A stretch of 5,432 nt of DNA, from assembly GCA_016783225.1 (NCBI GenBank), contig JADHWZ010000140.1, forward strand, positions 1-5,432, in the 5' to 3' direction. The notes under the pieces are model-generated. The model worked only from the letters and a program-made list of their open reading frames with translations. It was not told the DNA's origin and searched no databases. Every line of letters begins with the position of its first letter. The stretch's first letter is position 1. Positions 1 to 5,432 of the stretch are shown piece after piece. This DNA comes from Dehalococcoidia bacterium (GTDB lineage: Bacteria; Chloroflexota; Dehalococcoidia; GIF9; UBA5620). The position numbers and the translations under genes are program-made.

Positions 1-2595
1 AGGCACTTCAAAGACAAGCTCGTCGTGGACCTGTAGAATCATCTTGCTTTTCAGGCCTCGTTTCTCCATCTCGCGGTGAAGGTCGACCATGGCGATTTTG
101 ATGATGTCAGCGGAGGTGCCCTGCACCGGCATGTTTATTGCCATCCTCTCGGCGGCTTCACTAATCTGGCGATTTGTCGACTTGATTTCAGGGATGTAGC
201 GTCGCCTGTGCATGACTGTCTCCACATATCCCACATCGTGGGTTTGCCTCTTGGTGTTTTCAATATAGTCTTTGACTTTGGGGTATTTGTCGAAATAGGA
301 TGAGATGAACTGCGCAGCTTCCTCCCGGCTGAAATCGGTGGCTTGCTTCAGGCCGTAGTCGCTCATGCCGTAGATAACGCCGAAATTGACCGTCTTGGCT
401 ACTCGACGCATATCCGAGGTCACCTCGCTGGGAGGCACATTGAAGACGCGGGAAGCGGTGGAGGTGTGGACATCTTCATCTCTGAGGAAAGTGGCAATGA
501 GCTCTGGGTCCTGGGAGATGTGCGCCAATGCCCTGAGGTCGATCTGGGAGTAATCAGCGGACAGAAGATACCATCCCGGCTGAGCGATGATGGCTTGCCT
601 TACTCTTGCGCCGAGCTCTCCCCTTATCGGGATGTTTTGCAGGTTCGGCTCGCTGGAGGAAAGCCGGCCGGTGGTCGTCCCCGTCTGGTTGAAGCTGCTG
701 TGGACTCTACCTGTTTTGGGGTTGATTAAGGCAGGAAGAGCATCGGTGTAAGTTGACTTCAGCTTGGCGAGTTGCCGGTATTGCAGGACGAGCTCAATTG
801 CCGGGTGAGTTCCTCTTAACTCTTCGAGCGCTGAGGCATCCGTGGAATACCCGCTTTTTGTCTTGCGTGACCTGGGGAGGTTCAGTTCCTCGTAGAGAAC
901 CCGGGACAGTTGCTGGGAGGAGTTAATATTGAACCTGTAGCCGATGCTGTTGTAAATCTCGGCTTCGAGCCTCAGCATCTCCTTTCCCAGACTGTGGGAC
1001 ATGTCTCGCAGTAGTCCGGTATCCAGTGCGACCCCGTTTCTTTCCATAGCTACCAGCACCGGCACGAGGGGCATCTCTACTTCACTGAAAAGCCGCCACA
1101 GTCCCTCCTCGTGTAGTTCCGTTTCGAGGACGTGTTTCAGCCTTAGAGTAATATCGGCATCGGCGCAAGCATAATCGGCAGCCTGCTCTATCTCGACCAT
1201 TGCCATGGAGGTCTGCTTGGCTCCTTTACCGATTAGATCAGTGATAGGCGTCATCTCGATGTTTAGCTTGTTGAAAGCCAGTGCTTTGAGTCCCAGAGAT
1301 TTCTCACCCAGCAGATAAGCAGCAAGCATGGTATCAAAGGCCAGGTTTTGGAGCCTTATTCCGTATTCCGCCAGCACTGTCATGTCAAACTTGCCGTTCT
1401 GGGCGACCTTGGCCGTTTCTGCATCTTCGAGCAGGAGCTTAAGCTTGGCGATAACCTGAGGCATTGGTAGCTGGACTGTTTGGCTCAAAGCTCGGTGCCC
1501 TACCGGTATGTAAGAGGCTTCAGCCGGTGTTGATGCCAGGGAAATGCCAACAAGGTCTGTGGCCACAGCTTCTTTGCCGGAGGTTTCCAAGTCGACGGTG
1601 AACTCCCTGGCTCCTGCCAACCGGGCGACAAGCTTGTCCAAGTCTTGGTCAGTGCTGACTATGTGGTAGTTCCTTGTGGACATGACCTGGCTGCCAGCTA
1701 CGGTTGACATCCCTTCCAGGGCTTGTGGCAGTCTGGACAGCAATTTAGCGAACCCCAGCTCGTGAAAAAGCTCGACTACCTGGCTTCGGTCATAGGCGCT
1801 CACCCGGCAAGCATCCAGGTCCAAAGTCACGGGTACATCGGTGACTATTGTCACCAATTCTTTATTTCGCAGGACGTGAGCTTTGTGCTCATCAAGCAAG
1901 GCTCGTAGTCTGTCAGGAGTTACGTCGTCAATGTGGGCGTAGATTCCCTCAAGACTGCCGAATTGCCGAAGCAATTTGGCTGCCGTCTTGTCACCGATAC
2001 CGGGTATGCCTGGGATATTATCCGAGGGATCGCCGGTCAACGCTTTGAGGTCGACGAGCTGTTGTGGAGTTATGCCATATTTGTCCTGGACCGCCGCCTC
2101 ATCATAGATCACCGTGTCACTAAAGGTTCGCCTCGGTGCCAGCACTCTTGTCCTGGGGGAGACCATCTGGAGGATATCATTATCGCCAGTAACAATGATG
2201 GTGTCTATGCCTTCCTGTCTAGCCTGGCAGCTCAGAGTACCCAGGATGTCATCGGCTTCATAGCCGTCGATTTCGAACAGGGGAACACGAAACGCGTCGA
2301 CCAGCTGATGGACTCGCTTCATTTGACCCACCAATTCTTGGGGGGTTTCGGGGCGCTGAGCCTTGTAGTCCTCGAATTTCTGGTGTCTGAAGGTCGGCGT
2401 TGGGAGGTCGAAGGCGACTGCCCAGTGGGTTGGCCTGACTTCGTTCAGCACTCTGAGCAGAGTGGCGGCGAAGCCCTGAACGGCATTGACCATTTCTCCC
2501 GTCTTGGATACCGTCAGGGGGGGCACGGCGTGGAAAGCGCGGTGCACCAGAGCATTCGCGTCGAAAAGGAGCAGTAGCGGCTTGTTTTGGCCCAT
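1..2595 (-). CDS. polA: DNA polymerase I, 3' end outside window
   Basis: Family A DNA polymerase for Okazaki-fragment maturation and excision-repair synthesis in the cytoplasm. The minus strand is open from ATG at 2595 to base 1 (865 residues). This is the only ATG in the frame after an upstream in-frame TGA, about 36 bases before it. The 5' nuclease domain (about 1-310) has D12, E113/D115/D116 (GYEADD), D138/D140 (TGDND) and D189/D192 (GDPSDN). The proofreading domain (about 330-510) keeps all carboxylates: D335 and E337 (VDLET), D404 (NGKFD), Y475 and D479 (YACAD), so 3'-5' exonuclease should be active, unlike Taq. The polymerase domain has R644 (TGRLSS), D681 in motif A (DYSQIDLR), R730/K734/F738/Y742 in the O helix (KTVNFGVIYG) and D858/E859 (VHDEL). 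Numbering runs 24 below E. coli there, predicting about 904 residues in all, so about 40 are missing here. Residue 686, the steric-gate position, is Asp instead of Glu. No good Shine-Dalgarno is seen: an AGAGG lies only two bases from the ATG. Identification is secure. Confidence 0.98.
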   Translation of the reverse strand, partial: MGQNKPLLLLFDANALVHRAFHAVPPLTVSKTGEMVNAVQGFAATLLRVLNEVRPTHWAVAFDLPTPTFRHQKFEDYKAQRPETPQELVGQMKRVHQLVDAFRVPLFEIDGYEADDILGTLSCQARQEGIDTIIVTGDNDILQMVSPRTRVLAPRRTFSDTVIYDEAAVQDKYGITPQQLVDLKALTGDPSDNIPGIPGIGDKTAAKLLRQFGSLEGIYAHIDDVTPDRLRALLDEHKAHVLRNKELVTIVTDVPVTLDLDACRVSAYDRSQVVELFHELGFAKLLSRLPQALEGMSTVAGSQVMSTRNYHIVSTDQDLDKLVARLAGAREFTVDLETSGKEAVATDLVGISLASTPAEASYIPVGHRALSQTVQLPMPQVIAKLKLLLEDAETAKVAQNGKFDMTVLAEYGIRLQNLAFDTMLAAYLLGEKSLGLKALAFNKLNIEMTPITDLIGKGAKQTSMAMVEIEQAADYACADADITLRLKHVLETELHEEGLWRLFSEVEMPLVPVLVAMERNGVALDTGLLRDMSHSLGKEMLRLEAEIYNSIGYRFNINSSQQLSRVLYEELNLPRSRKTKSGYSTDASALEELRGTHPAIELVLQYRQLAKLKSTYTDALPALINPKTGRVHSSFNQTGTTTGRLSSSEPNLQNIPIRGELGARVRQAIIAQPGWYLLSADYSQIDLRALAHISQDPELIATFLRDEDVHTSTASRVFNVPPSEVTSDMRRVAKTVNFGVIYGMSDYGLKQATDFSREEAAQFISSYFDKYPKVKDYIENTKRQTHDVGYVETVMHRRRYIPEIKSTNRQISEAAERMAINMPVQGTSADIIKIAMVDLHREMEKRGLKSKMILQVHDELVFEVP

Positions 2596-2639
2596 GGCCT
2601 CTGGCTCGTGTCCTCGCAGCAGTGATAGGGTTCAGATTC

Positions 2640-2668
2640 ATTATATACCAAGTTGCCAGGCATGGTAT
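2640..2668 (-). promoter_or_regulatory. candidate polA promoter
   Basis: On the minus strand a perfect TATAAT lies at 2645-2640. Seventeen bases upstream is a weak -35 (ATACCA at 2668-2663, 3 of 6 to TTGACA). Transcription would begin near 2633 and give a leader of about 38 bases before the polA ATG at 2595. The -35 position overlaps the plus-strand extended -10 at 2663-2671, so the two promoters would compete for polymerase. This is inferred from sequence match and position only. Confidence 0.45.
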
Positions 2669-2678
2669 ACTGATGCCT
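2644..2678. repeat. nested inverted repeats, possible operator
   Basis: Three overlapping dyads occupy this short segment. TATACCA (2644-2650) and TGGTATA (2663-2669) form a 7-base inverted repeat with a 12-base spacer. TGCCAGGCA (2654-2662) is a 4+1+4 palindrome. AGGCAT (2658-2663) and ATGCCT (2673-2678) form a 6-base inverted repeat around a 9-base centre. They sit across both candidate divergent promoters, as an operator for a dimeric regulator would. A terminator is unlikely, as no T-run follows on either strand. Some of the symmetry arises simply because -10 elements are AT-rich and self-complementary, so this is suggestive only. Confidence 0.35.
2663..2671 (+). promoter_or_regulatory. 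extended -10 promoter reading rightward
   Basis: TGGTATACT matches an extended -10 (TGn followed by TATACT, 5 of 6 to TATAAT). No convincing -35 lies 17-18 bases upstream, which is acceptable for extended -10 promoters. Transcription would start near 2678, just before the G-rich tract and ATG of the argF remnant. It was plausibly the promoter of the lost gene or of a longer operon, and may now give the der-plsY-gpsA transcript a leader of about 300 bases that carries the remnant. Not verified. Confidence 0.4.
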
Positions 2679-2696
2679 TCTCACAGGGGGGGTAAG

Positions 2697-2934
2697 ATGA
2701 ACACAAGGGATTTGCTTTCCGGGAAGGTATTGGCTCTTGTCTTCGAGAAACCTTCCTTGGGTACACGAGTCAGTTTTCAACCATGGGGAAGAGGTTGCGG
2801 TTGGGCTCGTGGATAGTGCGTGCTCAGTGGCATACGATCAGGCTGAAAACGGACTTCACCTGCAAAAGGCGCTGCTGGCCGAGGTGTTTCAGCAAACTGG
2901 ACGGTGGGGGTATTGGGTGGTATTCTTAAGGTGA
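2697..2934 (+). pseudogene. argF: ornithine carbamoyltransferase remnant (internal deletion, frameshifted)
   Basis: Two pieces of an ornithine carbamoyltransferase (ornithine plus carbamoyl phosphate to citrulline, arginine synthesis) are joined out of frame. The first, from ATG at 2697, reads LLSGKVLALVFEKPS then LGTRVSFQ. This matches the family segment LxGKTLALIFEKPS-[TL]RTRVSFE, which carries the carbamoyl-phosphate motif STRTR. Here it is SLGTR, so the first arginine of the motif is lost. At about 2776-2781 the match jumps to the C-terminal end in another frame: NHGEEV, then SVAYDQAENGLHLQKALL, corresponding to HRGEEV and SVVFDQAENRLHxQKALL, ending at TGA 2932-2934. About 200 central residues, including the ornithine-binding region, and about 40 N-terminal residues are missing. 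The first frame stops at TAG 2814-2816. AGGGGGGG (2685-2692) could act as a ribosome-binding site, giving a meaningless 39-residue peptide. It cannot be an active enzyme. The homology was recognised by motif memory, not by alignment. Confidence 0.85.
2898..2926 (+). promoter_or_regulatory. candidate der promoter
   Basis: TGGACG (2898-2903, 4 of 6 to TTGACA) is followed after 17 bases by TATTCT (2921-2926, 4 of 6 to TATAAT). The -10 is preceded by TGG, making it an extended -10. Transcription would begin near 2933, about 47 bases before the der ATG. The element lies inside the last codons of the argF remnant, a place free to evolve a promoter once the gene was dead. Matches of this quality arise by chance, so confidence is modest. 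Confidence 0.3.
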
Positions 2935-2979
2935 GCGGGTCAATCGGTAGGGTCGTTATCCGCGAAGAGTGAGTGAACT

Positions 2980-4320
2980 ATGAAGCCTGTTGTGGCCATA
3001 GTCGGCAGGGCCAATGTTGGCAAGTCGACGTTGTTCAATCGCCTGATAGGTGGGTCGGTAGCTATCGTTGAAGACCTGCCGGGGACAACACGCGACCGCG
3101 TCTTTGGTGATACTTCCTGGGAAGGGCAGGGGGTGACCTTGGTTGATACCGGCGGTCTGGAGACAAGCCCGGGCTCTTCCCTGGCCCAGAAGGTGAAAGA
3201 CCAGGTGGAGGCTGCCATCACTGAAGCTGATGTTATTGTCTTTCTGGTGGATGTGCGTGATGGAGTGATTGCTGCTGACCGGGAGATAGCTGAGCGGCTG
3301 CGCGGTTGTAACAAGCCGGTAGTCTTGACAGTCAATAAGGTAGACAACGCCAGATTGGAGAGCCAGATAGCCGATTTCTACCAGCTAGGCGTTGGTGATC
3401 CAGTGCCTGTCAGTGCTCATCACGGCCGGGGTATGGATGGTCTCGGGCACAGGGTGACTTCGGTTCTTCCCCAGCCTTCACCAACTGCTGTTGAGTCGGA
3501 AGGCCCTAAACTAGCCATTGTGGGGCGACCCAATGTCGGCAAATCGATGTTGCTGAATGCCATTGTGGGTGGCGAAAGAGCCATTGTCGACGAGGTCCCG
3601 GGGACAACGCGGGATGCGGTCGATACTGTTTTTGATTATGGTGGTCAGGAGTTGCTGTTGATTGATACGGCTGGCGTGAGGCGGCGTGGGCGTGTTGGCG
3701 TTGGAGTGGAGTATTACGGTCTTATTCGAGCTTTGCGCGCCATCAATCGCTGCGACATTGCCCTGTTGGTTACAGACGCCACTGAATTCATCACCGCTCA
3801 GGATGTCCACATTGCCGGCTATGTCAAGCAGGCTTGCAAGGGTATGGTGATGGTGGTCAACAAGTGGGATCTTGTTTCGGGACAGCCGAAGGAAGGATAT
3901 GCTCAACAATTTGAGCAGCGGCTGAAGTTCATATCTCACGCGCCTCTTCTGTATGTTTCGGCCAAATTTGGGCAGGGTCTGGATGGGATAATACCCAAGG
4001 CTCTGGACGTGTGGCAGGAAAGACAGAAGCAGTTACCTGCACCTGTAGTTGATGGGCTCATCAAAGAGGCATTCGAAGCTCATGCACCGCCGCGAAAGGG
4101 CCTCAGACAACTGCGAGTCGTCAGAGCCTATCAGGCCGGGATTAATCCCCCCAGTTTTGCCTTCCTGGTCAATGACCCGGGGCTGGTGCACTTCTCTTAC
4201 CAGCGCTATTTGGAGAACAGACTCCGCCAGACCTTCGGTTTTTCCGGCACCTCCTTGCGGCTTTTCTTCAGGAAAGCGTCGTCGAGAAAACGCGCACGGG
4301 CAGGGGGCAAGAAAGCGTGA
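2980..4320 (+). CDS. der: ribosome biogenesis GTPase Der (EngA)
   Basis: Essential GTPase with two tandem G domains that helps mature the 50S ribosomal subunit in the cytoplasm. 446 residues, normal for the family. G domain 1 has the P-loop GRANVGKST (9-17), TTRD (36-39), DTGG (56-59), NKVD (119-122) and SAHHGRG (145-151). G domain 2 has GRPNVGKS (182-189), TTRD (209-212), DTAG (229-232), NKWD (294-297) and SAK (327-329). The C-terminal KH-like domain (about 345-446) ends with the family block YQRYLENRLRQTFGF and a lysine/arginine-rich tail. Small departures from the usual consensus are Ala for Pro in the first P-loop, Met after GKS in the second, and VEYYG where VEKYS is common. None removes a nucleotide-binding residue. 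ATG 2980 gives the canonical start MKPVVAIVGR. The Shine-Dalgarno is weak (GAGTGAG just upstream). The stop overlaps the plsY start, so the two are translationally coupled. Confidence 0.98.
   Translation: MKPVVAIVGRANVGKSTLFNRLIGGSVAIVEDLPGTTRDRVFGDTSWEGQGVTLVDTGGLETSPGSSLAQKVKDQVEAAITEADVIVFLVDVRDGVIAADREIAERLRGCNKPVVLTVNKVDNARLESQIADFYQLGVGDPVPVSAHHGRGMDGLGHRVTSVLPQPSPTAVESEGPKLAIVGRPNVGKSMLLNAIVGGERAIVDEVPGTTRDAVDTVFDYGGQELLLIDTAGVRRRGRVGVGVEYYGLIRALRAINRCDIALLVTDATEFITAQDVHIAGYVKQACKGMVMVVNKWDLVSGQPKEGYAQQFEQRLKFISHAPLLYVSAKFGQGLDGIIPKALDVWQERQKQLPAPVVDGLIKEAFEAHAPPRKGLRQLRVVRAYQAGINPPSFAFLVNDPGLVHFSYQRYLENRLRQTFGFSGTSLRLFFRKASSRKRARAGGKKA
4302..4320 (+). promoter_or_regulatory. plsY ribosome-binding site and GTGA start/stop overlap
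   Basis: AGGGGG (4302-4307), inside the last der codons, lies nine bases before a GTG at 4317. That GTG shares the four bases GTGA (4317-4320) with the der TGA stop. The overlap decides the plsY start as GTG and implies that ribosomes finishing der re-initiate on plsY, tying the output of the two proteins together. Confidence 0.75.
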
Positions 4321-4988
4321 TACTAGGGAAATTCGTTGTGACTGCGGCTATTGCCTATCTTCTTGGGGCGATTCCTTTTGCTTTGATTGTCAGCAAGCGG
4401 ATGGGCGGGGTTGATATCTCCAAGCATGGCAGCGGTAACATCGGCGGTACCAACGTGCTGCGTGTTGTGGGCAAAAAGGCTGGAGTCATAGCCATAGTTC
4501 TTGACGTAAGCAAGGCCGTTGTGGCAGTGACGCTGGCCAGACTGGTTATAGGTGACAGCGTACTGCTGGTGGCTGGTTTTCCTTTCAACTGGCAGGTTGG
4601 TCAGGTCATAGCTGCTCTGATGGTGATGGTTGGGCACGACTGGTCAGTGTATGTCGGGTTCCGTGGGGGCAAGGGCGTGGCAGCTTACTATGGTAGCTGG
4701 CTCGCTATGTGTCCAGGCGCGGCCTTATTCGGTGGTGTGATTATCCTCTTTACCATTTTGGCGACCAAGTATATGTCCGTGGGCTCTATGCTTGGGGCAT
4801 TGGGCATCCTGTGTCTGTTCATGGTCGTCACTGTAGTCGCTGAGTTCGACGTTGTCTACAGCGTCTACCTGGTTTACAGCCTGGTAACGGCTGGCTTGAT
4901 TGTCTACCAACACCGTAGCAATATCGGTCGGCTGCGTAGTGGCACCGAGCTTCGGCTTGGTCAGCCACACGAGAGAGTGGACCCGTAA
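4317..4988 (+). CDS. plsY: glycerol-3-phosphate acyltransferase PlsY
   Basis: Integral membrane enzyme that transfers an acyl group from acyl-phosphate (made by PlsX) to sn-glycerol 3-phosphate, giving lysophosphatidic acid, the first committed step of phospholipid synthesis. 223 residues, slightly longer than many homologues. The first helix starts at residue 6 (AAIAYLLGAIPFALIVSK). Cytosolic motif 1 is GSGNIGGTNVLR (38-49), motif 2 is GHDWSVYVGFRGGKGVA (106-122) and motif 3 is YMSVGSMLG (152-160). The closing family block is HRSNIGRLRSGTE (199-211). Hydrophobic segments around 55-77, 82-105, 127-149, 155-175 and 180-197 fit the multi-pass topology. The usual GATN of motif 1 is GGTN here, a conservative change. 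The start is GTG overlapping the der stop. The next gene, gpsA, makes its substrate, which supports the assignment. No terminator is seen after the stop, so transcription probably continues. Confidence 0.96.
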   Translation: MILGKFVVTAAIAYLLGAIPFALIVSKRMGGVDISKHGSGNIGGTNVLRVVGKKAGVIAIVLDVSKAVVAVTLARLVIGDSVLLVAGFPFNWQVGQVIAALMVMVGHDWSVYVGFRGGKGVAAYYGSWLAMCPGAALFGGVIILFTILATKYMSVGSMLGALGILCLFMVVTVVAEFDVVYSVYLVYSLVTAGLIVYQHRSNIGRLRSGTELRLGQPHERVDP

Positions 4989-5010
4989 CTGGTGTTGCAC
5001 CGTTTCCACT

Positions 5011-5432
5011 ATGGCTGAAGTTGCTGTTATTGGTGCTACCACCTGGGGCAGAACCCTGGCCGGGTTGTTGGCGAACAAGGGAGTAGCGGTCAGCATCTGG
5101 ACCAGAACTGAGGCCAGAGCTGAGGAGCTAAGACGGGAGCAGCAAGACCGGTTATCGAAGGCTGACTTGCCTGACTGTCTTTCCTTTACCAACAAGGTTG
5201 ATGAAGCATTGCGTTCGGCCGAGTTTGCCATCTTGGCAGTGCCGGCTCAGACGATGCGGCAGAATGTGAGGACGATTGCGGACCATTTGACCGCCTCCAC
5301 GATACTGGTGAGTGTGGCCAAGGGATTGGAGGCGGAGACCGGCAAGAGAATGTCTCAGGTGATAACGGAGGAGGTCGCCTCCGGGTTGATGGACAGAGTG
5401 TGCGTGCTTTCCGGCCCTAACCTGTCCAAGGA
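5011..5432 (+). CDS. gpsA: NAD(P)+-dependent glycerol-3-phosphate dehydrogenase, 3' end outside window
   Basis: Cytoplasmic enzyme that reduces dihydroxyacetone phosphate to sn-glycerol 3-phosphate, the backbone for phospholipids and the substrate of the PlsY encoded just upstream. 140 complete codons are visible, a little under half of the usual 330 or so residues. The N-terminal Rossmann fold begins MAEVAVIGATTWGRTLA, with the GAxxWGxxxA loop at about 8-17. It continues with the NAD(P)-binding VPAQTMR block near residue 75, the VAKGLEAETGKRM segment near 100, and LSGPNLSK at the window edge, corresponding to the family's LSGPxxAxE motif. The start at ATG 5011 fits the fold, which normally begins a few residues before the glycine loop, and no in-frame start lies close upstream. 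No Shine-Dalgarno is visible in the 22 bases after the plsY stop, so expression may depend on re-initiation from plsY. Catalytic lysines and the substrate domain lie beyond the window. Confidence 0.96.
   Translation, partial: MAEVAVIGATTWGRTLAGLLANKGVAVSIWTRTEARAEELRREQQDRLSKADLPDCLSFTNKVDEALRSAEFAILAVPAQTMRQNVRTIADHLTASTILVSVAKGLEAETGKRMSQVITEEVASGLMDRVCVLSGPNLSK

Noticed and set aside
343..729. A 128-residue plus-strand open frame
   Set aside because: Antisense to the polymerase domain of polA (motifs A and B lie here on the minus strand), so it is a shadow frame.
1933..2577. A 214-residue open frame on the plus strand opposite polA
   Set aside because: It lies wholly antisense to the 5' nuclease domain of polA, whose codons give recognisable catalytic motifs throughout. 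The antisense translation resembles no family I know.
2658..2678. Rho-independent terminator from the AGGCAT/ATGCCT stem
   Set aside because: The stem is only six pairs with a nine-base loop and no U-run follows on either strand. It sits between divergently read genes, where a terminator is not needed.
2737..2934. The 65-residue frame read as a 3-dehydroquinate synthase (AroB) fragment because of HGEEVAVGL, like HGEAVAIGM
   Set aside because: The following SVAYDQAENGLHLQKALL fits the OTCase C-terminus far better, and the OTCase N-terminal block lies immediately upstream.
3511..3939. A 142-residue minus-strand open frame inside der
   Set aside because: Antisense to the second G domain of Der, with no recognisable motif of its own.
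2980..4320. Internal repeat in der, with similar DNA around 3007-3090 and 3526-3620
   Set aside because: These are the two G domains found in every Der protein, an ancient duplication and not a recent repeat.
4725..5231. A 168-residue minus-strand open frame spanning the plsY-gpsA junction
   Set aside because: Antisense to the PlsY C-terminal motifs and the GpsA nucleotide-binding fold. Its composition looks like a reverse translation of those genes.
1..5432. Search by eye for tRNA/rRNA genes, CRISPR repeats, insertion sequences, attachment sites or a defence system
   Set aside because: Nothing found. Apart from the 384-base gap with the argF remnant and promoter elements, essentially all sequence is accounted for by four known housekeeping genes.

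Overview
The window is an ordinary stretch of bacterial chromosome carrying four housekeeping genes and one decayed gene. I see no mobile element, CRISPR array, RNA gene or undescribed system. By eye the GC content is a little above 50%. The lineage is uncertain. A proofreading-competent family A polymerase, the GATTWG nucleotide-binding loop and SGPNLSK motif in GpsA, and the der-plsY-gpsA gene order would suit Chloroflexota (for example Dehalococcoidia). That is an inference from motif style, not a demonstrated placement.

Left half, minus strand: polA (DNA polymerase I) starts at 2595 and reads without interruption to base 1. 865 residues are visible. The 5' nuclease, 3'-5' proofreading and polymerase domains all have their catalytic residues, and only about 40 C-terminal residues lie outside the window.

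Middle, 2596-2979 (384 bases with no intact gene): next to polA are back-to-back promoter-like elements within overlapping inverted repeats (2640-2678). Then comes the remnant of an ornithine carbamoyltransferase gene (about 2697-2934). It keeps a piece near the N-terminus and the C-terminal end, joined in different frames after loss of the middle of the protein. A promoter-like sequence near the end of the remnant may serve der.

Right half, plus strand: der (ribosome-assembly GTPase), plsY (glycerol-3-phosphate acyltransferase) and gpsA (glycerol-3-phosphate dehydrogenase, cut by the window end) form a tight run. der and plsY overlap by four bases (GTGA), and plsY and gpsA are 22 bases apart. 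GpsA makes sn-glycerol 3-phosphate and PlsY acylates it to lysophosphatidic acid, so the last two genes are consecutive steps at the start of phospholipid synthesis. Der is functionally separate (50S subunit maturation) but probably co-transcribed.

The items most worth a second look are the internally deleted argF remnant, the divergent promoter with nested inverted repeats, and an aspartate at the steric-gate position of the polymerase where glutamate is usual.
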